Below, in pieces: positions 1-11,399 of a stretch of DNA of 64,000 bases. The stretch's first letter is position 1, and each line of letters begins with the position of its first letter. The notes below the pieces were generated by a model that worked only from the letters and a program-made list of their open reading frames with translations, searched no databases and had not been told where the DNA came from. The translations under genes and the position numbers were made by a program. Source of the DNA: Armigeres subalbatus (lineage: Eukaryota > Arthropoda > Insecta > Diptera > Culicidae); the NCBI RefSeq assembly GCF_024139115.2, contig NC_085140.1, positions 458,786,248 to 458,850,247 of the forward strand. Reading direction: 5' to 3'.

Positions 1-269
1 ATTTTTCAATAATTCCGAAATGCAATTTCCGATCAGGCCAATTTTCAGTAGCAAAAAATTAAACCCAATTCCTCGTCGAATGCGAGTAAATTGATCAATG
101 CTAAGTTCAAAAAAGTGTGTCTACAAAATTGATACATATACACACATACAGACGCCACCTCAGTTCGTCGTGCGGAGTCGTCTCCGCTCCGTACCTCTTA
201 TTCCTATCAAAAGTATATTTTTGGAGTGATCCTTTATCCTCTTGGTACACCTCTGATATGGAGAAAGGC
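1..269 (-). repeat. Dispersed repeat E1, truncated copy at the window edge
   Basis: Read on the minus strand this is a diverged copy of the repeat at 45629-46019. Shared blocks in order are the terminal GCCTTTCTC, a GATCACTCCAAAA block, a TG/TA-rich microsatellite, TTTTGTAGACACACTTTTT and AACTTAGCATTG. Further copies lie at 13866-14472 and 37985-38229. The complete copy at 45629 starts GCCTTTCTCG and ends CGAGAAAGGC, so it behaves as a non-autonomous element with short terminal inverted repeats. No coding capacity is visible. The far end lies outside the window. Confidence 0.6.
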
Positions 270-1564
270 AAAATGTATCGAACTTACTACACGTTAATAA
301 AGTCAGCAAAGTCTTAATGAAAAGATAAAGGAATCCGGGAAGATGAACTTATTCTTAAAATAAAAATCACTTTAGCAAAGAATTAAAAAAAATATTTTTC
401 GGTTGCCAGAAAGTAATGATCTGGTGATTTTAAAAGAGAATGTTGAGCTCTTGTAGCTTTGATTTTTCTCCAACAATGCTATTGAGGTTGTCATGATAAA
501 TCTTCTGACGAAGCCCTCGTCTACTGACGAACGTTGAAGTGTGGCTTGAAAAAACGTGGTAGATGTGTTCAAACGTTTTGCTTTGGTCGACATGCATACA
601 AATACTGCAATATACGTTTTGATCAGTTTGGTCTATTTCGACCAGGGCTGATAAATTTCGACTCATTCATTTGAACGCTGTATAGTAAATCTAGTCAGCC
701 ATGGTTTGCCATTTCCGTTTGGAATGCCGTTTCAATTGATACCTAAGTGCTTTTTTTTCAATAGAGAGATTCTATTCTGTTAATTGAGATACACGTCATT
801 TGAATGACTGGTGGTCGAAACAATGAAAAATTGCAATAAAAACATTTTTCCTCAGGTCCATATATTAACTGTCAAAAGTTGAGTCAAGTGCCCAGCGGTG
901 TTTTGATAGTCCATTTGAATCATATTATTCAGTAATTTTTCCGTAATATTTAAAAAATCTTGTTTACGGTGCCATAATTTGATATTAAAAAATTAAGCGA
1001 ATCTTAATTGTTTGTATAAATTTTGCATTATTTGTGAAAATTTTATATTCATTTATTTCTCATACCCTGATTTCTTTATTGGCAATTTCTAATTTTATCG
1101 GGGGAGTTTTTATTTTAGACGATTTTTTTCTCCTTGTCTCGGGATTTTAGGGATTTCAAAAAGATATTTCCGGGACTCGGGAAATCCTTTAATTCAATAA
1201 TTCCCAGGATTTCTTATCCAGGGATGTACCGGGATGGATTCTCTAAGCGTAATCAAAATCAGCCTTCAACAATTGTTCAGCTGGCGTTACTCGGTAAGGT
1301 AGAAGGTATCCTACATCATCTGACGGGATCCATTGGGTTTGGTTCGAAAACATGCTCCCGGTAATTCTCCTGATTCATGACCTCCCGCCCAGTAGCCAGA
1401 AAAGAGATCGTGGTACATATAGCCAACACGCATGTAAGTTTTCTTTGTTATATGTTCAAAAGATTTGATCGGTTATAAAAATGCGAACAAATTTGGGAAT
1501 CTCCCCGTACCCACAGCATTTCTTCTTCGTAGTTTGGTTTTAGAACAACGATCATCTTTAAGGC
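270..1564. other. AT-rich non-coding DNA, no gene recognised
   Basis: Short open frames only, none with a recognisable domain or splice context. Around 1130-1240 there are degenerate GGGATTT/GGGAAATCC-like words that look repeat-derived. If the cadherin gene extends leftward, this is intronic. Confidence 0.5.
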
Positions 1565-3400
1565 TCAAATTACCGTCATCCAGTCATTGACGAGAAAGAC
1601 AGCCACGTGCTCGTACCACCACCCAGTAATAAAACCACCCACCGAGGAGAAAAAATGGGGGAAGTATTTTTGTTTCAAAACTACATCATCCAATAGCGAA
1701 GACATAATTATATCCACGAGCCCACTGCTCTGATGTTCTGCCGGATTCCAGTTCAGCGCTTGCTTGAAGATCTCGACCCATTTCCATTTACGTTCTCGAA
1801 TTTCTGTTGATATCGGTTTTCGATGGCATCGTCGATGGAACTTAGAATTTGAGATCCTGTTGTGATCCAATTGAATATTCGAAATTTTGTGCGATGACTA
1901 ATCTGAAAAAGCAGCCCTGGCCTTCTTGATCCGTGCTCCTAGTCCTATGTCGATCTTGGTTCCACTGTCCGACGCTAACTGGCTGCCAAGATATTAAATG
2001 TGTTTGCCCGGCTACCGTAAAATTGTAAGTTAGTTGGTAAGCTACCGTAAAGTTAGTCTCCTGCAATGATGGAGCTTGGAAGTTGACGCGGGTAATGCGT
2101 TGCACCCTTGGCGGCTCATGCCGAAATGTTGGCGTCTCATGCCGATGCGGGCGTCGAAGCTTGAAGAAGTTGTTCGAAGTGCTCGTTACAACTTTTAAAA
2201 TGCTCAGTTGGGTCGGTAAGTAACTGACCTGACAACAGCTGTCGTTACCTCCACTCAGACGTCGTTAAGTTAAGCTTTATCCGTCGGCCAGGAAGCCCAC
2301 CCACGCTCACTTGTCCCGTCTGCAGCAGCGTTTAACTTCTTATCTAGAACCTAATACCTTGCCTTGGTTCTTGCCCGATCTATCGCGGCCTTTTCTTCTC
2401 TACGTTCCTCAATCGTCCGCCAGGTTGCATCCTCCTTTCGGAACATCCGCTTCCCGAGTTAAAGAAAAAACTTTCAACGAACGATCCCTTCACAGTTGAA
2501 TCATCTAGTCGGCTTGTGTTGAACCGCCGTCCGAGTCTCTACTCCGGCGGCTATATCCAAGCAATGCATAATCGGTTCGCCGATTAGAAGGTGATGGTAA
2601 GACGCGATGTCAGCGCTGCGTTTATTCCTGACATCAAGAAGACTCCGTCGCCATTTTCAGCCGATGCAGCAGATTACGAGAGACTCACGTGACTTCGTGG
2701 ACTGGTCGATAAGAAAAGAGCGATCCTCCAACCACCATGTCGTTATTGCGCTTAAATCTGCAAACAGCTTACCGTTTTCACTCATTTCTCCAAGACCCAT
2801 GACACGCTCATAGTCCGTGTTGTCGGAGCTGACATTCGCATTGAAGTCGCCCATGTAGATCTTAAGGTCACTCCTGACGGAATCCAAGTTTCAAAGTGCT
2901 CGCGTTTTCGGGGGCACACCACTCGATACGGAGGCGGTGCACAACTGTCATTTTTGTTGATTTAGCTTTGCTGTGCCGTTGTACGTTGCTTCCGTATTGA
3001 GTGGTGTGCCCCCGAAAACGCGAGCACTTTGAAACTTGGATTCCGTCAGGAGCGACCTTAAAGACACTTTTCGGAGCATTCGGAGTTCACTGTAAAAATT
3101 ACCTTTGTCCTGTAGCATCGGTCAGCGCATAGCATTGGATTATCGTGAGGTTCCTAACTCGTGTTCTGAATCTGGCAATGATCATTCTCTCATTAATTGG
3201 TTCACACTTGATGAGCACCGCTTGTGCCTGAGCGCTAAGCAGGAATCAAACTCCTCAGTGTCGAGGAATATAAGAATCCCTTTCCCGACGGTTGTTTGTT
3301 CACTCAATCCCAAGATTCCAAGCTTCATGTGCCGTGCCTCGCTAGCAAGTTTAGTTCCAATTCGTGTCCTTTTTTCATGCCAAAATTGTCTCCGTTAAAT
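1565..3400 (-). mobile_element. Decayed RTE-like non-LTR retrotransposon (endonuclease to RT C-terminus)
   Basis: On the minus strand, in element order, there are: an endonuclease N-terminal block at about 3400-3097 (KLGILGLSEQTTVGKG, then SLPDSEHELG and SNAM..); the endonuclease core at 2842-2660, with MGDFNANVSSDN followed by ERVMG and ENGKLFAD; a linker rich in RARTKAR-like residues near 2400; and an RT C-terminal part at 2000-1700 with LGSQLASDSGTKIDIG, RIKKARAAF, HRRCHRKPISTEIRERKW and QALNWNPAEH. Frameshifts, stops and a missing central RT make it a dead copy. A TTAA-flanked MITE interrupts the endonuclease (2866-3057). The same family recurs at 52480-54060 (+) and 62640-63000 (-). The RTE assignment rests on the MGDFNA and WNPAGHRSRGRP-type motifs as I know them and is not proven. 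Confidence 0.75.
2866..3057. mobile_element. 192-bp foldback MITE with TTAA target duplication
   Basis: Two long arms face each other: 2866-2945 and 2978-3057, separated by about 32 nt. The termini read GGTCACTCCTGACGGAATCC on the left and, in reverse complement, GGTCGCTCCTGACGGAATCC on the right (19 of 20 identical). TTAA flanks both ends (2862-2865 and 3058-3061). TTAA duplication is typical of piggyBac-type transposases, so mobilisation by such an enzyme is an inference. It sits within the endonuclease of the surrounding retrotransposon. A half copy with the same TTAA edge is at 17103-17192. Confidence 0.8.
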
Positions 3401-5415
3401 CAGTTCTCGATTTGTCTTTATTGATTTTTCGAACTATTTGTTATGTTAGTCACAATCAGGTGATGAAATAAAATGGGACAAATTCAGAATAAAGTTGCAT
3501 TTTTTGCAATAACTAAAAAATGATTGCGAAAAAAACCCAACTCGTTGCCTAACTTTTAATGAAATACACGATGATCTGATTAATTATGACGCCATTTGTA
3601 ACAATAAGTATGGGATAGGTCAAGAGCGCAGAATTTCAACCGCCTGCTAACTCTTTAAGCTGATAATAGATAGTACAAGTATAAATCAGGATTTGAAACC
3701 ATATTTACGCGCCAGCACTTGAGCCTCGCATATATTCTAATCTGAAAGCGTTAGGCGGCTAATGATCTGGAAATTATCATAATAAAAGCGAAACGTCTAA
3801 TCCAAATAAAAATGATGATTCACGGCGTAAGCGGCTTCCTCCCGCTTGTTCTCGACGCTGAAACTTGCTTGGGCCCGGTGGGACGCGGATTAAAAGCGCC
3901 TCAATTTGTAGAAATTTTGGACCTCTCTGGTTGTTGTTTCGGATTTTTCCGCGTATGTCAGCCTTCCGAAATACATTGAAATTCTTAAAACCCATGACTG
4001 CCGGATAGAGCGTGCAAAATATCTGAAACCATCGGCGTCAGAGCGGGCGCAGGCCACGAAGTGATCAGTGAGGGAGCGCATTTTCCAGAAGCAGGTGAAC
4101 AACCCAGCAAGCAATGAAATGCGAAACGCCGAACGAGATTCTTTTGCGCCTACTTCGACCGTCACTGTATGTGTGGTGAATGAGAGCTGCAGTGTGAGTG
4201 AGGATGGTGGTAGATGACTCTTTTTGAATATTAATTAAGTTGTATTTAAGCAGGTTTGATGTTGTTTTGTGCACGCGGAACGGCCAAAACTCTCCACGCC
4301 AGTTAGCATCGATCTGATCAGGCGGAGAATGTGGGACTATAACAAAAAACCAAAGCTGACAATGGTTCAGTTCGATACACCCCAACCGAGTCACCGGCAA
4401 TAAAAAAAATGTATTAATTTATTTCCCAATATGATGTCCGTAGAGGTGTAATATTCTGTACGATCGGCTACTCGTATTATTGTTGGTAAAATGTGGGCGA
4501 TGGTGTAGCAAGGGGGAAAGAAGTCAGACTGACAGATACCTTGCTACCACCATGTGTTGAACAGCATGCCGATCGAAACTTGTGGCAAGACAAAATCATC
4601 AGCGGTAGACAGGGGCAGGAAAACAGACACATATCAACCAGAATCGTTTTGTCGTAGCCAGTTAAGAGACATGTTCATTGATTGTTCCATTATGTGTTAC
4701 TTCAGAACTTGAAATTTGTGCACGTTAAATTTCGGATAGCAACGAGTAGGCGAATATAAATATGCATAGATAAAAATACATATGTTGTAATTTTTAATGT
4801 ATTTTCATATAAGGAAGAACATTTCAAAATCCCCCCTCAAGCTTTTTTCAATTTTTTCACCCATATTAACAAGAATATCGAATCATTTCAAAATACAAAA
4901 ATTGCAAAATTTACAAAACTAGCTACATTTCACAATAATCTCTAATTCAAAACAACAAGGTTTTCATGACTTTCGAACTCATTCAAAATAAATTTTAAAA
5001 ATGTACCTGGGTGTAAGCTTATTGCCCTCTAAAATTTATTACTGCTGAATTTGCGATAACATTGCCCTACCCGAATTTACCGTGTCCAGATTGACGTGCC
5101 CGTACATGACTTCTTCAGTTGCAACTTATTCCTCTTGAATCCTGAAAACTACCCACTGAATATGAGCTTTAGCAGTCACTTCCCATCCTACTCCTCCTCA
5201 AACTCACGCTGCACGAAATCCATTTGGGCACCGGATTTGAATACAATGAGAGACGAATGTTGTATTTATCACTTCGATAAAATCACTCCTGCAGCAGACT
5301 GACTGGTCAATTCAGGAATTCAAGTCAAATCGAGACGCACTGAACTGACCGACACCGCCAGAGCAAAAAAAAACGAGTAATTTGTAATCGTTCTCTTACG
5401 TGTGTTTCCTTGCAG
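3401..5415. other. Non-coding, probably cadherin intron
   Basis: No conserved coding block was found. The stretch ends in a good acceptor (TTTCCTTGCAG) for the first cadherin exon. The piece 4740-5050 is very AT-rich. I see nothing else I can support. Confidence 0.5.
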
Positions 5416-5603
5416 GAGTTAATGGACGCGTCCAGTACGACATTACCGCAGGCGATGACAATGAGGATTTTGAGATTCTGAACAACGGTACGATCCGCAC
5501 CCGGCGAGCTTTGGATCGCGAGACGAAGGCTAGCTACAATCTTATCATAACGGCCCGGGATAGCGCCCGGGAGCCGGAAAAGCAGCTTTCGTCTACCGTT
5601 CAG
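5416..5603 (+). CDS. ft: Fat-type protocadherin, internal exon 1 of 3 in window
   Basis: This exon encodes the second half of an extracellular cadherin (EC) repeat: GVNGRVQYDITAGDD, then an FEILNNGTIRT strand, the calcium-site motif ALDRE, and YNLIITARDSA. It starts after TTGCAG at 5415 in phase 1 (the first glycine codon is split) and ends in phase 0 at CAG before GTAAGA. The following intron is only 129 bp and the next exon continues the repeat in frame. Fat-family proteins are very large single-pass receptors with more than 30 EC repeats that bind Dachsous and control planar polarity and Hippo signalling; this fragment would be extracellular. Cadherin identity is near certain. The assignment to Fat, rather than Fat-like (kugelei) or Dachsous, is based on residue patterns recalled from insect Fat. 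Confidence 0.82.
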
Positions 5604-5732
5604 GTAAGATTCGATTTAGTTGAAATTTCTTATGCTAACAAAAGCGAATACTATGTAGTATGTTATGTCAAAACTTAATTATTGTAATTTATGTAATTTA
5701 TCATCATTTTATTTCACTTCCACTTCATCTAG

Positions 5733-6149
5733 GTCACCATCGTCCTGAAGGATGTCAACGATATGGCTCCGGAATTTGTCACTCCCAACGAAACCAGCGT
5801 GGCTGAGAACATTCCTCTCAACACGGTAATAATGGCCGTCAAAGCCATAGACCGGGACGAGGGTAGAAACGGATATGTGGAATATTCCCTAGACCCGACC
5901 ACTCAAACCCCATTCACGGTTGGTTCGGCCGACGGACTGCTACGTGTGTCCGGTCGTTTGGATCGGGAAACCAAATCCAGCTACGACCTAACCATAACCG
6001 CTAAAGATCGAGGTGAACCGCCGAAATCTACGCAATCCAAGTTTACAATACATGTGCTGGACGAGAACGACAACAGTCCGATATTCGATCCGAAACAGTA
6101 CAGCGCGGCCATTGCGGAGAATGCCAGTATTGGGGCAAGCGTGCTACAG
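5733..6149 (+). CDS. ft: Fat-type protocadherin, internal exon 2 of 3
   Basis: 139 codons, phase 0 at both ends, between acceptor TTCATCTAG and donor CAG/GTGAGT. It opens with the linker VTIVLKDVNDMAPEF, then one complete EC repeat: VAENIPLNTVIMAVKAIDRDEG, NGYVEYSL, FTVGSADGLLRVSGRLDRE, YDLTITAKDRGEPP. A second linker, DENDNSPIF, leads into the next repeat (IAENASIGASVLQ). The first linker has DVNDM in place of the usual DxNDN, so one calcium ligand position is altered. The frame runs past 6149 into the intron for a while but loses all cadherin character there, so the donor at 6150 is preferred. Exon 3 resumes exactly at VSATDIDEG, which supports the junction. Confidence 0.85.
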
Positions 6150-7530
6150 GTGAGTGAGACCTCTAACTTTTTCCATGCACTAACAATCGTCATGCAAGAG
6201 CAGAGTGCAAAAAATCACAGCATGAAATCCCACAGGGACAATCCGCATCGAATATCCATTTAAATATTTTTGATCCAAAATTTCTTTTTATTATTTATTC
6301 TAAAGAGAGAAAAGACTCGATGATCGGCTCGCATATTGACTTAGTAAAGGTGGCCGCGCGAGCCTTTCAAGATAAATGCGACAGTAGGCCACGACTGCGT
6401 GGCAAGGCGGCCTCGGCATGGCCTGCTGTATGTAGAGGCGACTTAAAACGTTTTCGCTGTTTATTTTTGACCGTCACGAAATGCCTTTACTCAAAACATC
6501 ATTTTTCTTTCGGCATACGTGCCGTGCCAATGATGAGGCGATGGCTCGTTCGGATTATTATAATCCGATCCCGCGCGGTCAGGAAGTATAACAAGCGTGC
6601 AATCTTTGAAAGCAGCTCATACACCCACCTGAATTCTTGCTGCGTTGGGAAAGCAGAAGAAAGGTTACTTTGTTGCCCTTATAAAAGACACACGAAATGG
6701 ATGAAGTAGGGGATGAACCTTTCATTGAACTGTGGCTAATCATCGAGCAGAACGCCAATAATCGGCTGCTAATGTAATTATCTTATAGGAGAAATGCGCG
6801 AGCGAATGGGAACCACCATCGCAGTTCATTTTTAACTTAAAAACGTTTATCTATAACTAATAAATTATTCATGAAACGGACAGAAATCGACTCTTTCTCA
6901 CATTTGCTTCGCTAAACTTTGATTAAGCGACCAGTCGGCGACAGTCGGCTTATGTGTCTAAAGGGTGTTGCGGAAAGAAGCATTCATTGGCGTAGTTAGA
7001 AGAGGGACCGCTGAAGATTTTTTTTCTGTGTTAAAAGTTGAAATTACTTAAACAAATGACTGCCGAAATAAAACTCAATGACGCTTTTAACCACACTGGA
7101 ACCGTCCATGTATCAAAACGTCATACCGCAGAAGAATAATGCTTTTCAGTTTATCAGAATCCGTCAACAAAAATCTGTATATGTTAGTAAAGTCCTATGA
7201 AATTCTTCAACATATTATTGTAAACCCCTTTGACCATTCCATATTGAAAATAAATATCCATTAATTTCACTCTGTGTTTTCAATAACCAAAATGCACTTG
7301 CACTTCTCCAACAATCACAGTCAGGAGCACATTTAACGACGATGACTAATTAACTATTATAATTCGTCTCCACTAACCGATCCATTCATGTTTCAATCCC
7401 TTGGGACTGGAACTTTAATCCTATAGACGATAGTATTTTGAAGCTGATTTTATAAACATTTTTCCTCCTTGCTCTTTTCGCATTTCTGCGTGTCCCGTTT
7501 TGGTGCTGTCACGCATATGCCCGCTTGCAG
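6150..7530. other. Cadherin intron, 1381 bp
   Basis: Bounded by GTGAGT at 6150 and CCGCTTGCAG ending at 7530. It contains open stretches (for example 6320-6709) with no domain and no cadherin motif. A GC-richer patch lies at 6350-6450. No transposon end was recognised. Confidence 0.7.
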
Positions 7531-8044
7531 GTTTCCGCCACCGACATCGACGAGGGCGCTAATGGACGGGTCCGTTTCTCGATTGCGGCCGGCGACGACA
7601 ATCGAGATTTCACCATCAGCGAGGACAGTGGCGTAGTTCGGGTGGCCAAAAATCTGAACTACGAACGCAAATCGCACTACACGGTCACTGTCCGGGCCGA
7701 GGATTCCGCCAGTGACACAGAAAACGGCGAGGTGCGCTTCGATACGGCCAAACTGTCCATCACCATCACCGACATAAATGATAATCCGCCAACGTTTCTG
7801 GACTCGCCGTACCTCGCTTACGTGATGGAGAACGTCATTCCACCGAACGGCGGGTACGTCATCACGGTGAAGGCCTACGATGCCGATACGCCACCGTTCA
7901 ACTCGCAGGTTCGCTACTTTCTTAAGGAAGGTGATACGGACTTTTTCAAAATCAACGCATCGACTGGCGATATCTCACTGCTGCGGGCGCTCGACCGGGA
8001 AATGCAGGCCGAGTACATCCTGACACTAGTGGCAATGGATACCG
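7531..8044 (+). CDS. ft: Fat-type protocadherin, internal exon 3 of 3
   Basis: 171 full codons plus one base. It completes one EC repeat (VSATDIDEGANGRVRFSIAA, FTISEDSGVVRVAKNLNYE, YTVTVRAEDSASD, then the linker DINDNPPTF) and most of the next (YLAYVMENVIPPNGGYV, TVKAYDADTPPFNSQVRYFL, INASTGDISLLRALDRE, LTLVAMDTG). The second repeat has the MEN..PPNGG variant entry strand that I associate with Fat. The donor at 8045 is a strong GTAAGT in phase 1, the same phase at which exon 1 begins. The continuation expected after DTG (a phase-1 exon with another DxNDN linker) was not found anywhere in the remaining 56 kb on either strand. Confidence 0.85.
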
Positions 8045-9267
8045 GTAAGTAATTGCAGTCCTTACGGACGTTTCTTTCGTACCCTTCCTGTGAACCACGT
8101 GATTATGTTTCTCATGTTTGGGACCCCTTTTTTCAAAATTTGTCTTGTACCCACCTTGGAGCTCGTGAGCATGAACCAGGGACGAAGTGGAAATAAAGTG
8201 GATTCAAATATATTGTATGTAGGAGGTAAGAGTAAAAATGTGCCTACTACTTCCGTGATACACTTGATACACAACAACTACAAATTTTCTTGAAGATGAA
8301 GAATTTAAAAGTTATATCAAATGTCTCCAAGGTGTGTAATCGAAGTATGTTTCTGAAAACCAACTTGTCACCATTATAACAACGTAGACTTTATTTGTGT
8401 TGAGTCTTGATTACTAATTAATATCTCGTTTCCAATACTGGACAATGAAACGAGTTCAAAAATAGTTTCTGAGAAATTCTTCTTCTAGCGTATTGATTTC
8501 AACCCTGATGGTAACCGAAAGATGGTCAACATGTAGGAAAAAAATTAAACCAAACTGCATAAGCGAAACGTCGTTAATGAACGTAAACACATTTGGCCTT
8601 CAGTTACATTTAAGCGGGGAAGTCCTCCAGAAGTCCCAAACCTACCGATCCTATCCCGATGTAGAGACAGTGGAAAAGTGCCTTTGACTTGGCAACCACG
8701 CAATATGTGTAAGCGTTTTTCGATAATTCCTCTGCCGTCTTCTTTTTTTTCTCTCGTTCATCCGTACACTTCCACTGATGACCGGTTAATGCAGCCTCAC
8801 AAAAGTAGCCAGCAGCAGTCTTTCATGCGTACAGCAAAATAGGGCCAAATGTTCCTTTCATGGCATTGTCTCATTTGTCGTCATTGTGAAGCGACAGAAT
8901 TCTAACGATAACGAACATATTCATCGTATACAAAAAAATGGAGAAAGTCCCATTTAAATTAGGATTTTAGCCCCTGTCATTGTTGGACAATGTCAATTCT
9001 TTTCTTATGACCCTTTTTATCGATTCTATCCATCGATGTTGAATATTCGCCCCACGTTGCTCTACTAACCAGCTCGTAGAGAGATGAAACACAATCAATG
9101 CAGCGCAACCGAACCGAACCGAACGGAAATGCCTCAAGTAACTAAAACTGCACGTTTTGTGTATTACACACATTCTCGAGCCATTCAGCGTGAATCCTAC
9201 TAAACCTTCTCACTGCAATGGTGGAGATAGCAAAATATAGTTACAAAAGTTTAAACTACGATTCACA
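8045..9267. other. Intron start and AT-rich DNA
   Basis: Begins with GTAAGT. No coding exon and no clear transposon end was recognised in this stretch. Confidence 0.5.
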
Positions 9268-9395
9268 TATCGAGTCGAGTCAAGTACGAGACACTGAAGA
9301 CGGCCTTACATTTGAGGTCGAAATACGTATCTGTCAAGATACAATTAAGTGGTGGAATTCAATGGGATTGTACTAACTCGTCTTATGACAAGGGA
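9268..9395. mobile_element. Half copy of a foldback element (family FB)
   Basis: Contains the blocks CAAGTACGAGACACTGAAGA, CGGCCTTAC, GAGGTCGAAATACGTATCTG, AATTAAGTGGTGGAATT and ACTCGTCTTATGAC in this order. They match the right arm of the foldback copies at 48170-48420 and 55784-56010. The left arm is missing, so this is a truncated copy. A 9-bp hairpin (GGGCATAAC ... GTTATGCCC) follows at 9419-9458. Confidence 0.7.
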
Positions 9396-9780
9396 AAAAT
9401 TTATATCCAAAATACTTTGGGCATAACATTTTAATATAAAAATAATTTTGTTATGCCCTTGATATTGTAATAACAAAATATAGTAAGCCTGGAATATTTT
9501 GCATATTAGTTTTTATATTATATTTTGTTATTTCACATCTTATACACGTCCATAATAGTGTAGAGAACCAATAATAGCATTAGGTATTATTGAGTTATAT
9601 TCTTCTGCTCGGGATCCCAGACACCTTCAGAATGGTCTTGCTACACTGCTGGACAATATAATAAGTGGTCATTTTCCTTGAAAAATTATCGAGTTTTCCC
9701 GTTCGGTTCTCAGTAGTGAAACAATCGATTTCTTTATAATTTTCACATATATAGACCGTTCCGATAATTATAAATACACG
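9396..9780. other. AT-rich non-coding DNA
   Basis: Apart from the 9419-9458 hairpin, nothing recognisable was found. Confidence 0.4.
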
Positions 9781-10557
9781 GTGTCAGGCCATTAGGCCGA
9801 AGGCCATTAGACCGAATGGTCATTAGGCCGAATGGTCATTAGGCCGAATTAGTATAAAGAAGCAAGAAGTGAAAAATGAAACGTTCTTTCTGCACCTTAC
9901 CCCTTCTTCAGTGTCCTATCTTGCACCTTCCTTCTTCGTTCTTCCTTCTTCGTTCATCCTTCTTCGTTCTTCCTTTTTCCTTCTTCCTTCTTTCCTTTTT
10001 CCTTCTTTCCTTTTTCCTTCTTTCCTTTTTCCTTCTTTCCTCCTTCTTTCTTCCTTCTTCCTTTTTCATTCTTCCTTCTTACTTCTTCCCTCTTCCTTCT
10101 TCGTTTTTCCTTTTTCCTTCTTCCTTGTTCCTTGTTCCTTGTTCCTTGTTCCTTGTTCCTTCTTCCTTCTTCCTTCTTCCTTCTTCCTTCTTCCTTCTTC
10201 CTTCTTCCTTCTTCCTTCTTCCTTCTTCCTTCTTCCTTCTTCCTTCGTCCTTTTTCCTTTTTTCTTCTTTCTTCTTCCTTTCTCCTTTTTTCTTCTTCCT
10301 TCTTCCTTTCTCCTTCTTACTTCTTCCTTCTTCCTTCCTCCTTCTTCCTTTTTCCTTCTTCCTTTTTCTTTCTTCTATTTTCCTTCTTCCTTTTTCTTTC
10401 TTCCTTTTTTCTTCTTCCTTTTTCTTTCTTCCTTTTTCCTTCTTCCTTCTTTCCCCTTCCTTCTCCCTTCTCCCTTCTCGCTTTTTCCATCTTCCTTCTT
10501 CCATCTTCCTTCTTCCATCTTCCATCTTTCTTATTCTGACCATTCGGCCTAATGACC
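9781..10557. repeat. Polypyrimidine microsatellite bounded by inverted repeats
   Basis: About 630 bases (9900-10530) consist almost entirely of C and T on the + strand. The core at roughly 10150-10245 is a clean CCTTCTT heptamer repeat; elsewhere the units drift among CTT, CCTT and TTTCC. The tract is boxed by a perfect 21-bp inverted repeat, GGTCATTAGGCC... at 9818-9838 and its complement at 10537-10557. On the left this belongs to a short tandem array of a 16-bp ATTAGGCCGAATGGTC unit. The long frames in this region exist because pyrimidine-only sequence cannot form stop codons. Confidence 0.85.
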
Positions 10558-11399
10558 CAGCATCAAATACACTAAGAAATAGTCGGCAATTGGAATGGCG
10601 CTTGATATTTCATGAAAATGTCGATTCCTCTTATAGATTACATTTTTTGCTGAAAATTAAAAAAAAATATAAAGGTTTGATTTTCGACCAAAATTTTGTT
10701 TTTGCACAAAATGAGTTATTTTTGGAACGTGTTTTTTTGGTAAATTACCTAGAAAAATAACGTATAACTGTTAAATCAATATAATTTTCAATACAGCTAA
10801 GAAATGTCTGTCTTGTCGCACTGACGACGAGATCTGGTTGAAAAATGATTTCAATGACCTGCAAATTTCGAAAAACCTCAAAAATTATTTAGGCTTTAGA
10901 ATCACACGATTTTCAGGTACGGGTTTGATCTGGACACTAATGACACAGACCACATTGCTCTTAAAGGTAAAAACGAGAACTCGAAATAATTTTTAATTTG
11001 TTTTGAGGATAGTCGCTGTTAATTTAAAATTGTTCTAATTCTCGTACGATTGCAATTATTAAATTTTCAAAATCCATAATGCTTGTTAAATGAGTACCAA
11101 AACAGATCGTATGGAGTGAGTAAAAATATTTATGAAAAATTTTGAGTAATAGCTGAAAAACATGTTGTGCAAAATCCTCAAAACAATGGGAAGTAAAAAT
11201 TCATAGAAACTGATAAATATTCGAAACATTCTCGAATACTCGATGCTATATGAAAGTAAATAAAATTTTGGGCCATATGTAACCATAAAATAGTAGATTA
11301 CTTTAAAAAATTGGAATTCTTAAATAAACAAAGTGTATTTATTATTATCGGAACGGTCTATATGACCAATGAATTTATTATGCTTTTTATTTTAATCTT
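10558..11399. other. AT-rich non-coding DNA
   Basis: No gene, tRNA or element end was recognised. Short frames lack conserved motifs. Confidence 0.4.

Noticed and set aside
6150..6263. Extension of cadherin exon 2 to the stop at 6263
   Set aside because: Cadherin similarity stops at GASVLQ and resumes at VSATDIDEG in exon 3; a good donor is at 6150.
9869..10760. Long overlapping open frames on both strands (up to 294 codons), Phe/Leu/Ser-rich or Lys/Glu/Arg-rich
   Set aside because: They are translations of a pyrimidine-only microsatellite, which cannot contain stop codons; no start context or domain.
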